Positions 1-7,075 of a stretch of 24,827 nt of DNA are shown here, piece after piece. The DNA lies in IMG/VR virus record IMGVR_UViG_3300031631_000023, positions 1 through 24,827 of that record. One strand, written 5' to 3'. The notes below the pieces were generated by a model. The model was not told the origin of the DNA, searched no databases, and saw only the letters and a program-made list of their open reading frames with translations. Origin of the DNA: a virus. Position numbers and translations under genes: made by a program. Numbering within the stretch: position 1 is the first letter of the stretch; each line of letters opens with the position of its first letter.

Positions 1-18
1 TCGGGGGGAGGCGCGCTC

Positions 19-222
19 TTAGGCGCCGAACTCTACGATTCTTCCCGCGAGCTTACCGAAGTGCATCACGGCGAAAAGGGCAGTCGTGTCACAAGACGCC
101 TTCGCGGCGGGGACAACGTCTCGAAGCACAGCCAACGTCTCAGCGTCAGTGCGGTAAGCCTTGCCGTCCATCTCGAAGGTCTTGTTCAGGGTATTGCTGC
201 GAGGGGCGGTGGTGGTCTGCAT
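19..222 (-). CDS. Small hypothetical phage protein (67 aa)
   Basis: I do not recognise this protein. It is soluble, with no membrane segment and no cysteine cluster. It reads as a short beta-hairpin-like start (KTFEMDGKAYRT) followed by a helical region. The ATG at 220-222 is chosen because AGAGAG lies about 8 bases upstream and because a possible promoter (264-291) would start transcription near 257. A GTG at 259-261 would add 13 residues but would lie at or before that transcription start. It is the last complete leftward gene in the window, separated from the next gene by about 150 bp. Function unknown. Confidence 0.6.
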   Translation of the reverse strand: MQTTTAPRSNTLNKTFEMDGKAYRTDAETLAVLRDVVPAAKASCDTTALFAVMHFGKLAGRIVEFGA

Positions 223-263
223 GGCGTGGCTCTCTGGGTTGTTGTGTTTCTCTTCGCCCACCC

Positions 264-291
264 AGTGTATCTATCTGGCCACGTAGCGCAA
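264..291 (-). promoter_or_regulatory. Possible sigma70-type leftward promoter
   Basis: On the minus strand TTGCGC (286-291) is followed after 16 bases by TACACT (264-269). It lies in the 140-bp gap between the genes ending at 370 and starting at 222, one of the few gaps in the leftward arm. The predicted transcription start near 257 would leave a leader of about 35 bases before the ATG at 222. Both boxes are imperfect, so this is tentative. Confidence 0.35.
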
Positions 292-369
292 GGGATACGT
301 GACGATGGTGTGAAGATAAATCAGACAAGCCGCGAAAAGCCACGCCAACCGCACGGAACCAAGGCGGAA

Positions 370-729
370 TTATTTTTCAGCCGCAACCTTCCGAGCGGCC
401 AAGGTCGCCAAGTCGCCGCGGAGTTGCTGCACCTCGCGCAGTGAAAGTCGCGCGGCCATCCGCAGCAGGCCATCGGCGGACCGGTCGATCCTGCTCAGTT
501 CGCCGCGGGTCTGCGCTAGGTCGCGCTTGGCCTCGGTTAGCTGCGCGTGCAACTCGATTTTTGTGATGTGCCGCAACCGCTTGCGCAGCGGTCGCGCCTC
601 GTGGTCGTCGCAGCGCCGGCCGTAGCCTGACGACGTGGCCGATCCAAATCCGAGGTGAGCCCGCTTGGCGCACTCGCCGCGGCTGCGTGATCCACCGAGC
701 CAGTTGATGCAGGTTTTACAGGTCGCCAT
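370..729 (-). CDS. Small zinc-knuckle and coiled-coil protein (119 aa)
   Basis: Function unknown. The first 45 residues carry four cysteines (C4, C7, C20, C40) as C-x2-C-x12-C-x19-C-D, a likely zinc site. Residues about 50-119 are charged and heptad-like (LTEAKRDLAQTRGELSRID), suggesting a coiled coil. The ATG at 727-729 is preceded by GGGGG at a good distance; a longer frame reaching 789 would overlap the upstream resolvase gene much further. The chosen start overlaps that gene's end by 14 bp, so translation is probably coupled. The cysteine layout resembles the C-terminus of the portal protein in this window. Presence is likely; the role is open. Confidence 0.75.
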   Translation of the reverse strand: MATCKTCINWLGGSRSRGECAKRAHLGFGSATSSGYGRRCDDHEARPLRKRLRHITKIELHAQLTEAKRDLAQTRGELSRIDRSADGLLRMAARLSLREVQQLRGDLATLAARKVAAEK

Positions 730-1246
730 CGGTCGCCCCCTTTGTGGATCGCTTGCGCGGTTGCTCGGCGGCGAAGATCGGATCGTCAAACGTCGTCACC
801 CCGCCAATCTCTCGCCGCCCTTCTGGCGCGTCGCGGATCGTCAACTCAAGGCGCGGCGTGCCGGCTCGCTCGGCATACAACTTGTAGACGGTCAGCCCGC
901 ACACGATGTTGTCGTCTGGCCAGATGCAGAGCTGCGTCACGAGGTCCAACACAACCTTGGCGGTGTTGTCCACATCGGGCGTCACGGTCGCCCACATCAG
1001 CCCGTCGTGGTGGCGCTTCGTCAGCAGCCGTTGCGGGCGTTTAAGGACTACCACAAGGTCTACATGGACGGCGCTCGTGTATGGCTCGTCTGGGCGCTGT
1101 GCCTCCACGTATGGCGCCGCCTGTGCTCGCCACTTTGTCACGTTTGGCGGTGTCATCAATCCGGCGTGCTTGCCGCGCTTGACCAGCCTTGGTCGGTTCG
1201 TCGGTGGAGGACTCAGCGGTATCACGGCGTATAGTTCGGCGGTCAT
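716..1246 (-). CDS. rusA: RusA-family Holliday junction resolvase
   Basis: A RusA-like endonuclease, expected to act as a homodimer and cut four-way DNA junctions symmetrically so that branched replication or recombination intermediates can be packaged. The diagnostic core is present: PDVDNTAKVVLD at residues 90-101, a DD pair at 111-112 and a lysine at 122, matching the family's PDxDN...K...D, DD and K pattern of catalytic acids. The N-terminal part (residues 1-70) has the proline-rich start and beta strands usual for the family. At 176 aa it is longer than E. coli RusA (about 120 aa), with a basic C-terminal tail. The start overlaps the upstream gene by 4 bp. It sits at the distal end of the recombination operon. 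Confidence 0.9.
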   Translation of the reverse strand: MTAELYAVIPLSPPPTNRPRLVKRGKHAGLMTPPNVTKWRAQAAPYVEAQRPDEPYTSAVHVDLVVVLKRPQRLLTKRHHDGLMWATVTPDVDNTAKVVLDLVTQLCIWPDDNIVCGLTVYKLYAERAGTPRLELTIRDAPEGRREIGGVTTFDDPIFAAEQPRKRSTKGATDGDL

Positions 1247-1491
1247 TCCTCGCCCCCCAGTTGCGAAACCTCAACACCCTCGGACGCCGGCAGACCCGCG
1301 GACATCCGCCGAATCTCCCGGTTCACATCCGGCACGTAGACCGCTGGCGCGTACTCACCGGGCCACGACCGCGACCGGACATTGCCGGTCTTCACGTCGA
1401 GCAGTCGCCAGCCTGTGCCGGTCACCTGAGCCCGGTAGCGCAGGCCGTCGTAGTGCAGGGTGCCGTCTGACACTCTTGTCCAGCCGCTCAT
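1243..1491 (-). CDS. Hypothetical protein (82 aa)
   Basis: Not recognised. The N-terminal half looks like a small antiparallel beta domain (WTRVSDGTLHYDGLRYRAQVTGTGWRLLDV alternates polar and hydrophobic residues); the C-terminal third is acidic and probably flexible. It starts within the last codons of the upstream gene (4-bp overlap) and ends in a 4-bp overlap with the resolvase gene, so it is a translationally coupled operon member between the methyltransferase and the RusA-type nuclease. Confidence 0.7.
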   Translation of the reverse strand: MSGWTRVSDGTLHYDGLRYRAQVTGTGWRLLDVKTGNVRSRSWPGEYAPAVYVPDVNREIRRMSAGLPASEGVEVSQLGGEE

Positions 1492-1799
1492 GCCACCCTC
1501 CCGAGGTCAATCTCACCATCCGCGAACGGCTGAATCCGCTCGGCCTCGATCAACCCCGCGCAGGTGCAGTGCCAGACCGCGCCGCGACCCGTGCCGGCAC
1601 AGGCGATCAGGTCCTTGTGTTTCAGCCGCGCGGTAAGGTCTCGGTGATTGGGCGGAAGTTTGATATGCACCTTCACGGCGGCGCCCGTTTGCCCGCCGTG
1701 GATGGCGAGGAATAGCAGCGCTTTGGCTTCGGTTGATCCGGCGATGACGCGCTTCGTCATTCCTGCGCCGGCTCTTACTGTTTTGTCTGGTCGTTTCAT
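1488..1799 (-). CDS. Small basic, possibly winged-helix protein (103 aa)
   Basis: Not recognised by name. Residues about 22-90 read like a compact alpha/beta fold that could be a winged helix: helix (STEAKALLFLAIHG), a turn, basic residues (LPPNHRDLTARLKHKDLIACAG), then a strand-like wing (AVWHCTCAGLIEAERI). The protein is basic, fitting a DNA-binding accessory factor, but this is inference. The ATG overlaps the methyltransferase stop codon (ATGA), so the two are translated from one message. A second ATG at residue 14 is possible but lacks the overlap. Confidence 0.65.
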   Translation of the reverse strand: MKRPDKTVRAGAGMTKRVIAGSTEAKALLFLAIHGGQTGAAVKVHIKLPPNHRDLTARLKHKDLIACAGTGRGAVWHCTCAGLIEAERIQPFADGEIDLGRVA

Positions 1800-2368
1800 C
1801 GTGTTGCCTTTGTGGTGAGGACCTTGAGCACGGCGGACTGAATGCCTGCGTCTGCAAGTCCGGTCTGTAGTTCGAGCGCGATACCCTCACACCACGCGAT
1901 AAAGCATGTAGTGACCATCGCGCTGCCGTGTGCCTTGCCGTCGCTGCCGACGAACTTGATGCGTCCCGTTTGCTGGACGATGAAGGCGCCGTGCTCGGCT
2001 TCAAACACGCTCTTGCGCCACGCCTTCGTTTCGGGTCGCGTCGGGACTAGAGCGATGACTCCCGCGCCTTCGTTGTTTGCGATTCGGCACCGCTCAAGCC
2101 ATGGGCCTACATCCGAATAGGGCGGATTAACGAATATACTCCGCGCGTCCCACGGCATTTGCAGTCCGTCATCCCCATCACTCAAGCAGTAGGTGCGCTC
2201 GGTCATCTTGTGCGACGGCGCGCCCGGATGGCAGCACGGATCCAACTCAATACCACCGAGAGCGAATGACACCGCACCGAGGATGTGTGGTGGCGTGAAC
2301 CAGTTATCACCCTCGCCGTCGTGGAGGTCGGTCGTGTGCTGTGATGGCTCAAGCCCAGGAAGGAACAT
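1796..2368 (-). CDS. Phage DNA N6-adenine methyltransferase (Dam-like)
   Basis: A SAM-dependent adenine methyltransferase of the phage Dam-like family (DNA_N-6-adenine methyltransferase type). It should methylate adenine N6 in a short DNA target, protecting phage DNA from host restriction or marking it. Visible features are the start WFTPPHILGAVSFALGG (residues 23-39), then ELDPCC (41-46), DGDDGL (64-69) and the catalytic NPPY at 81-84 followed by S and a PW. This order is typical of the family, as is the 190-aa length. The ATG at 2366-2368 has GAGAGGGTGAG upstream; a longer frame to 2482 would run into the ATPase gene. A hairpin leader precedes it. The target sequence cannot be read from the protein. 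Confidence 0.88.
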   Translation of the reverse strand: MFLPGLEPSQHTTDLHDGEGDNWFTPPHILGAVSFALGGIELDPCCHPGAPSHKMTERTYCLSDGDDGLQMPWDARSIFVNPPYSDVGPWLERCRIANNEGAGVIALVPTRPETKAWRKSVFEAEHGAFIVQQTGRIKFVGSDGKAHGSAMVTTCFIAWCEGIALELQTGLADAGIQSAVLKVLTTKATR

Positions 2369-2389
2369 CGTCTCACCCTCTCGAAGAAA

Positions 2390-2433
2390 CCAGCAGCGAC
2401 TGACGCTCAACAACCAACGCGCGCCGCTGCTGG
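2390..2433 (-). promoter_or_regulatory. Hairpin leader or attenuator before the methyltransferase gene
   Basis: A perfect 9-bp inverted repeat, CCAGCAGCG (2390-2398) with CGCTGCTGG (2425-2433), encloses 26 bases. In the leftward transcript it is followed by UUUCUUC and then the ribosome site of the methyltransferase. A smaller hairpin (CCCGC/GCGGG) lies just upstream near 2438-2452. The layout looks like an attenuator between the ATPase and methyltransferase genes. Whether it terminates is untested. Confidence 0.4.
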
Positions 2434-2459
2434 GGTCCCGCGAATTGCGGGGGTTTGGT

Positions 2460-3944
2460 CTAGGTGCGGACGGTGCCGCCAAGCATGATCGCGTCGCCCT
2501 CGTCGCCCATCACCTCGATGAACAACTGCACCTTCGCGGCCTTGGCCATACCGAAGATCGCGCGCTTGCTGTCCTCGTCCAACGACTCGCCGCGGTGGAT
2601 GATCATCACCCGAATCGCCGGGTTGCAGGCGATGGCGATGGCGAATGAGACGCGGATACGGGTTGCTGTGTTGGCCTGCGCGAACGGTAGGCCGTTAAAC
2701 GTCACGCCGCCCTTGGCGTCGAATCCAATCCCCTCAATGGGCATGGGTGCGGCGGCAATCTGCGCGCGGCGGTCGTCGTCGAAGGTTTGGATCTCACAGC
2801 TGAGGTCGTCGGCTTTCTTGGCGGTGGCCTGCACGCTCAGGCGCATCTGCTCGCGGCGCTGGTTGGCACGCACTTGCTCGTTGATGGCGTCGGCGCCGTT
2901 GATGGCGGCACGGATGACTTCAAGGTCGGGTAGACCATCGTTCGCAGTCGTGGCAATCCCGACCGCATCCAACGCTTTTTGTGCGGCCTTGGCGTGGTCG
3001 GTGCGGGCGGACTCTGCGGCGGAAACAGCGTCTGCCGCGTCCTGCTTCCGCCGATCGTCGGTCGCGGTGATGGCGCGCATACTCTCCGCCTCGCCGGCCG
3101 CAATGCGCTGCATACGGCGAATGTAAGCGGTCTTGGCGGCATCCAATTCGTCCTTTAGTTGCTCCTCGCTGTCAGCCCGGTCCGCAGTGATTGCGGCCTT
3201 CACGCGGTCGGAGTCGAGCGTGAGCCCTGCCGGGTCGTATGCGCTCAGCCGCGCGCTGTTTTCCAGCGCAGCAGCGTTAGAGTCCATGTCGCTCGCCACG
3301 CCTACAGCCCGATCCGCCGTCGCGGTCGTTGTGCGAGCCCTCTCCCACTTGCCCTGCGCCTCGGTCATCTCCGCAGTCAGGTCGGCAAGGCTCACCGGCT
3401 CATCTGGCGCGGCGGCGTGGAGCTCCGCGGCGTCGAGCGCGCCCTGCTCACGCTTCAGATCTCGCTTCACGTCAGCACGTGCAGCGAACGCAACCCCCCG
3501 CGCCTTATCCAGCGTGCCGAGGTCGAGACCGGACAGTTCGCGCAGCAGGTCTGCGCGTCGGCGGTCATCCTCCGGCCGCGAACCCTCTGCGAACGTCAGC
3601 GGGTTGAGCAGGGTCCCGACTTTCTTGGCCAGCCACGCCTGCCCAGCCGTGAGGCCGTCCGCCGTTTTGATGCTGAGGTACGCACCTTTGGCGGTTGCCT
3701 TCAGGCGGATCGTCGTGCCGTCGTCCAGCGTGGCCTGGATGCTGCCCTCGTCGGCGCCGGTGCGAATAAGCGCGGTAGGGTGCGATCGCTTGCCGGTCAG
3801 CAGGTACAGTAGCGAGTTCAGAAGTTCGCTTTTGCCGCTGCCGTTCTTGCCGGCGACAATGAACGGCTCCAACGTGTCCGGGTTGATCTCGGCGAATTCG
3901 ATTCCGGTGATATTCTTGATTATTAACTGTGTGATGTGGCTCAT
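2460..3944 (-). CDS. Rad50/SMC-like AAA ATPase (phage recombination)
   Basis: An ABC/SMC-type ATPase with the two halves of its nucleotide-binding head at the ends and a long helical middle, as in Rad50 and SbcC but much shorter (494 aa). Walker A is GKNGSGKS at residues 32-39. Residues about 130-400 are rich in A, R, E, D and K and read as coiled coil. The C-terminal head contains ATRIRVSFAIAIACNP and IRVMIIHRGESLDED (about 444-458), where the Walker B aspartate position is His while a following Glu is kept. The gene follows recT by 83 bp. Proteins like this often accompany phage annealase/exonuclease pairs and probably assist end processing. The exact role is inferred. Confidence 0.8.
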   Translation of the reverse strand: MSHITQLIIKNITGIEFAEINPDTLEPFIVAGKNGSGKSELLNSLLYLLTGKRSHPTALIRTGADEGSIQATLDDGTTIRLKATAKGAYLSIKTADGLTAGQAWLAKKVGTLLNPLTFAEGSRPEDDRRRADLLRELSGLDLGTLDKARGVAFAARADVKRDLKREQGALDAAELHAAAPDEPVSLADLTAEMTEAQGKWERARTTTATADRAVGVASDMDSNAAALENSARLSAYDPAGLTLDSDRVKAAITADRADSEEQLKDELDAAKTAYIRRMQRIAAGEAESMRAITATDDRRKQDAADAVSAAESARTDHAKAAQKALDAVGIATTANDGLPDLEVIRAAINGADAINEQVRANQRREQMRLSVQATAKKADDLSCEIQTFDDDRRAQIAAAPMPIEGIGFDAKGGVTFNGLPFAQANTATRIRVSFAIAIACNPAIRVMIIHRGESLDEDSKRAIFGMAKAAKVQLFIEVMGDEGDAIMLGGTVRT

Positions 3945-3972
3945 TGGTCTGCCTCTTTGCTTACTCGTGTGG

Positions 3973-4003
3973 ACCCCGCCCGCTGATCTGACACGGGCGG
4001 GGT
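3973..4003 (-). promoter_or_regulatory. GC-rich hairpin between recT-like and ATPase genes
   Basis: A perfect 10-bp inverted repeat, ACCCCGCCCG (3973-3982) with CGGGCGGGGT (3994-4003), has an 11-base loop. It fills most of the 83-bp gap after the recT-like stop codon. No U-run follows on either strand, so it is not a classic intrinsic terminator. It may slow polymerase, protect a 3' end or mark an RNA processing site. Confidence 0.45.
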
Positions 4004-4027
4004 GGCCGGCGTTGTGCCGACGTTTGG

Positions 4028-4945
4028 TTACGTGGACGGCCCTCCGATGATGTCGCCGTTCTCGTCGAGTTCGGGGCCGTCGTCGATCTCGACGATGACA
4101 GTCTCGGCCTCGACCTCGATCACCTCGCCGGTGTCTTCGTCGTGGGGCGGGACCTCCACCGCGTGATCCAGCATCGACGGGGCGCGCACCGCCGCGGGTC
4201 GAGACGTGTCCGCCCCGATGTCCATCTCTCGCATTGCCAGGCCGCGGGCGGTGATCTCATCGTTACCGCCGCTGAACACGCCGTCAGCCCATGCCGCGCG
4301 GATTCCGGTCTTGCGAAAGAATCGCTCCGGGTATCTAGAGCTGATGCTGTCGGTGCGACTCGCCGCCATGTTCCGCAGGATGCGATCGCCGGGGATGACG
4401 TGGTAGACGGTCGACCCGTCGACGTGATCGATCTGGAGGTAGACACCTCGCAGGCCGGTCGCGTCGAGTTTGATATTTTTCTTGTATGCGAACGACCGGG
4501 ACCCGAACGGGTCATCACCCTGCCGCCCGTGGGAGTCGACGCGCCACTGATTCGGGGCGATCTCCGTGGCTGTGAATGGATCGCTTGTGTGGACGACGTG
4601 CGGCGTCACTTTGCGAATATGCTCCTGCTGTTCGGCGAGGTACACGTAGCCGCGGAACATGATCTCCGCGTGGAGTTTTCCGCCGCGCGGGATGAATGCG
4701 ATATGACCGTGAGCGCCGGGGAGGACGCCAAGTTCGGCGCACTTGAGGACAGCGCGCAGCTGCTCGCGAGGGTGGATGCCGGCGAATGCATCGTCGGCGA
4801 ACGCGGCCACGCACGTTCGGCGGAATTGATACGGATCGAGCCACGCGGGCAGGCCGGCGATGATGGTGGAGGCGATGGCCTCGCTATGCAGGGTTCGGCT
4901 CAGTGGGCCGTCGCCGGCTGCTTTCAAGATGTCTGTCGTGCTCAT
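4028..4945 (-). CDS. recT: RecT-family single-strand annealing protein
   Basis: A RecT-type recombinase (305 aa) that should coat single-stranded DNA made by the neighbouring exonuclease and anneal it to complementary strands. The RecT core is visible: AELGVLPGAHGHIAFIPR (about 70-87) followed by EIMFRGYVYLAEQ (about 94-106), equivalent to the family's G-x-x-G-L-I/A region, then conserved aromatic and basic residues up to about 230. The C-terminal 70 residues are acidic (EVIEVEAETVIVEIDDG) and probably disordered, which may bind a partner or host SSB. The start is set by GGAGGTG and overlaps the exonuclease stop by 4 bp, so the pair is coupled like recE/recT. Confidence 0.88.
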   Translation of the reverse strand: MSTTDILKAAGDGPLSRTLHSEAIASTIIAGLPAWLDPYQFRRTCVAAFADDAFAGIHPREQLRAVLKCAELGVLPGAHGHIAFIPRGGKLHAEIMFRGYVYLAEQQEHIRKVTPHVVHTSDPFTATEIAPNQWRVDSHGRQGDDPFGSRSFAYKKNIKLDATGLRGVYLQIDHVDGSTVYHVIPGDRILRNMAASRTDSISSRYPERFFRKTGIRAAWADGVFSGGNDEITARGLAMREMDIGADTSRPAAVRAPSMLDHAVEVPPHDEDTGEVIEVEAETVIVEIDDGPELDENGDIIGGPST

Positions 4946-5958
4946 TGGTCATCACCTCCGAGGCTCTCGGCCTCTTGCTCATCCCACGTGCTGAGGCCCA
5001 TCCCCGGCGCGTACTGCGGCCATGACCGCGGGGCGTGGCTCATCGTCTCATCGTGCCGTTGTGGCCAGTCTCCCGACCGCTCGGCGGTGACGTATAGGCT
5101 CAGCGCCTCCTGCCACAGGGCGCGGCCACACAGTTGCATCTGGCTCGGCTCGTCCTCGGCTAGCCCGTCATCGAGTTCGGGCTGGGTCACGCACGGGATG
5201 ACGCAGGCGCGGCTTGTTTTTTCATGCTGCGCGATCCAGTACGGGCGCAGCGGCGTTGCGCGCGGGTCATCCTCAGCGGTCCCGCTCTGGATCATGGCCA
5301 GACGGACGATCGTGGAGTACAGATCGAGCTGCGCGGGGTAGCCGAGTTTGGATGCCTCGGTGCGGATGAATGCATCCGGGTCGGTGTCTGATGCCGCCTT
5401 GAGGTCGCCCAGATAGAACCCCTGCGGAGTCATCCACAGCAGGTCAGCCTTGCACTTGACCCACACATCGACCCAGCGCCCGTCAGTGAGTCGAACGGGC
5501 AGCAGCGCGATAGCAACCACCTCCCCGTGAGACTTGGCCAGCATGGCGGCGGCGCCTTTGTGCCTGCGGATGATGGCGCTGGCGGATTCAGCATCGCCCC
5601 ACGCTTTCGGCCCCACTGGTGTGACGCCCTCGGCCTGTAGCGCGGCTTTGTACGCCTTCGCATCTTTGCTGCGGAATGCGTCGTACTCGCTGAGACAGAA
5701 CTCCGACTTGACCGCATTGGGATCGAGCGTCAGCGCATGCACAAGGCGATTCAGCGCCCGCCCGGCAGTGTCAGTGCTGATCCCTTTCGCGGCGTCGTCA
5801 GCGGCACGCTTGGCCGCTGCCAGCGACTTGAGCACCGCAACCTTCGCACGGCTCCAATTGAGCGCCGGTAGCTTACGGTAGACGGGCTCAGGGCAGTCGT
5901 AGTAGATGCCGGCAACGAGCCCGCCGTCGTCGTTGATCCATGGTGTTGTGTCGCTCAT
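4942..5958 (-). CDS. RecE-like PD-(D/E)XK exonuclease
   Basis: A predicted 5'-3' double-strand exonuclease of the PD-(D/E)XK (RecB/YqaJ/RecE-like) superfamily, partner of the RecT-like protein. Expected active-site elements are in order: a helix with RLVHALTLDP (His74), Glu146, Asp172 within VKCKADLL, then GDLKAAS with Asp185 and Lys187 as the D-x-K pair, and a GYPAQLDLYS helix (207-216) typical of motif IV. At 338 aa it fits the phage putative exodeoxyribonuclease VIII group (DUF3799-like). It starts in a 4-bp overlap with the 31-aa membrane protein gene and ends in a 4-bp overlap with recT. Residues after 300 are acidic and probably flexible. Confidence 0.85.
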   Translation of the reverse strand: MSDTTPWINDDGGLVAGIYYDCPEPVYRKLPALNWSRAKVAVLKSLAAAKRAADDAAKGISTDTAGRALNRLVHALTLDPNAVKSEFCLSEYDAFRSKDAKAYKAALQAEGVTPVGPKAWGDAESASAIIRRHKGAAAMLAKSHGEVVAIALLPVRLTDGRWVDVWVKCKADLLWMTPQGFYLGDLKAASDTDPDAFIRTEASKLGYPAQLDLYSTIVRLAMIQSGTAEDDPRATPLRPYWIAQHEKTSRACVIPCVTQPELDDGLAEDEPSQMQLCGRALWQEALSLYVTAERSGDWPQRHDETMSHAPRSWPQYAPGMGLSTWDEQEAESLGGDDQ

Positions 5959-6050
5959 CGAACAGCCTCCTCAAACATAAGAAAGAACACGTATCCGCTA
6001 ATGATTCCACAAGCCACGTAGGCTAGGAACTCTTTGATCTTGAACATCAT
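5955..6050 (-). CDS. 31-aa single-span membrane protein
   Basis: A very short gene, read as M-M-F-K-I-K-E-F then a hydrophobic run (LAYVACGIISGYVFFLMF, about residues 9-26) and an EEAVR tail. It looks like a bona fide single transmembrane helix with a positive N-terminus. Its ATG overlaps the stop of the upstream zinc protein (ATGA at 6047-6050) and its stop overlaps the ATG of the exonuclease gene (5955-5958). This double 4-bp coupling is how the operon's other real genes are joined. Function unknown; a membrane anchor or host-modifying microprotein are possibilities. Upstream GGAGGGCG provides a ribosome site. Confidence 0.65.
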   Translation of the reverse strand: MMFKIKEFLAYVACGIISGYVFFLMFEEAVR

Positions 6051-6469
6051 CGCACGCCCTCCCCATTGCAACGTTTACACGCCCCGCCGAACGATTTACC
6101 GCTGCCGGTACACGACCCGCACGGGCATGTTCCCTCAAACCACACGCTGATTCCGGCGATCTCCGAACTCCACATGCGCCCGATGCGTAGCAACTCCCCA
6201 AATGCGTCATGATGAGCGGTCGCACGGATCATATCGCCAAGCGGTGCGGTGGCGCTGACGACCGAAGCCCTCGGCACCACGCACCCGCGGTCATGCTCGC
6301 TATCAGAGCGCAATTCAACGCTAACGCTACCGACCGGGAGCATGCCGCTGCCGATCGTGACGCTTGGCGCGCCATTGGAATTGATGCGATATCGCGCCTC
6401 AAACATGCCTTGAGGCCTGTTCAGATTCGCCACAACGATCTTCCACTCTTCCAGTGTGATGTCACTCAT
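6047..6469 (-). CDS. Hypothetical protein with DnaJ-type zinc motifs (140 aa)
   Basis: Function unknown. The N-terminal 110 residues are a mixed alpha/beta domain with no recognised motif. The C-terminus has two C-x2-C-x-G-x-G motifs, CGSCTGSG (117-124) and CKRCNGEG (131-138), the pattern used by DnaJ zinc fingers to bind one zinc. A protein on the opposite arm (14314-14598) carries the same pair. The start is the ATG at 6467-6469, preceded by GGGG; it follows a 189-bp non-coding gap and so probably heads a sub-operon running into the exonuclease and annealase genes. Confidence 0.75.
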   Translation of the reverse strand: MSDITLEEWKIVVANLNRPQGMFEARYRINSNGAPSVTIGSGMLPVGSVSVELRSDSEHDRGCVVPRASVVSATAPLGDMIRATAHHDAFGELLRIGRMWSSEIAGISVWFEGTCPCGSCTGSGKSFGGACKRCNGEGVR

Positions 6470-6658
6470 ACATACCCCAACCCCGCACCAACTCCACGAT
6501 GGAAGAAGGCAACAGGGAGCCTGAGAACCAGTTCAGGTTCTTCGTAGTGAAGGCGCGGGGTTGAGAGTCCGTGCCTGTTCAACTGCTTTCCACACAGTGC
6601 GGTCTCTCTCCGCCCGGCAAAGCTATTCGACTTTGCGGCGGGCGTCAACTAGTTTTGT
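6470..6658 (-). other. Intergenic region with stable hairpins
   Basis: No convincing gene lies here. The main feature is a hairpin at 6611-6644: CGCCCG and GCAAAG pair with CTTTGC and CGGGCG around an 8-base loop, with a 2-base bulge. It sits 15 bases after the stop of the upstream zinc protein. A second, weaker hairpin (AGAACC/GGTTCT) lies near 6525-6545, and a GTTGA/TCAAC dyad spans 6560-6583. On the minus strand no U-run follows the main hairpin, so termination is uncertain; mRNA processing or a structured leader for the downstream gene are alternatives. Confidence 0.45.
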
Positions 6659-7075
6659 TTACTTGGGTAGAGAAAGTTTGGCGTCTGCCGCTGCCATGGA
6701 TGCCAGGTCCCGCTTCAGGTCGTCGATGGCGTCGAGATAACCCACGACGCCAACACAGTCAGCGCCGCACACGCTGCAGCAAGCGTCCTCGTCGACTCGC
6801 GCGTGTGGTCCGCAATCTGGGCAGGTGTACGACCCGTCGCGCTCCCGCTTCAGGGCGGTGATCTCGTCGGCTCCACCGCACAGGCATTTGTGGACCTCAA
6901 CCGCGAACGAGTGCGTCCACACCTCCAAAAACTCAGCGTCCAACATGGTCGTTTCGCGGCTCCTATTATCGTCTCTGAGCAGCACCGCCAAAAGTGGATC
7001 GGCGCTCATTTCGATGTTTCCGATCACTCGCTTGATCTGTTCTGATGCTGCGTTCATCGCGTCTCGTTCACTCAT
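6659..7075 (-). CDS. Zinc-ribbon-like hypothetical protein (138 aa)
   Basis: Not recognised by name. Residues 64-107 are cysteine-rich: CLC at 64-66, CPDC at 85-88, CC at 99-100, then C103 and C107, consistent with a zinc ribbon or two small zinc sites. The flanking N-terminal 60 residues are helical and acidic. The ATG at 7073-7075 overlaps the stop of the 45-aa gene, preceded by GAGGGGGAAG. A much longer frame reaching 7345 is rejected because it would cover two other coupled genes. A zinc-binding nucleic-acid or protein-contact role is plausible but unproven. Confidence 0.72.
   Translation of the reverse strand: MSERDAMNAASEQIKRVIGNIEMSADPLLAVLLRDDNRSRETTMLDAEFLEVWTHSFAVEVHKCLCGGADEITALKRERDGSYTCPDCGPHARVDEDACCSVCGADCVGVVGYLDAIDDLKRDLASMAAADAKLSLPK

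Noticed and set aside
906-1715. 269-codon plus-strand open frame
   Set aside because: Opposite the RusA-like gene and its neighbours; composition is that of a shadow frame rich in R, S and T.
3133-4050. Long plus-strand open frame (305 codons) opposite the ATPase gene
   Set aside because: Serine/arginine/alanine-rich shadow of a G+C-rich gene; the minus strand has a clear Walker A ATPase with a ribosome site.
4142-5341. 399-codon plus-strand open frame
   Set aside because: Lies opposite the coupled recT-like and exonuclease genes, whose motifs are convincing; no ribosome site or domain on the plus strand.
6466-6648. 60-codon minus-strand frame in the 6470-6658 gap
   Set aside because: Starts only at TTG without a ribosome site and runs through a strong hairpin, although its stop overlaps the next ATG; kept as non-coding but noted as a possible gene remnant.
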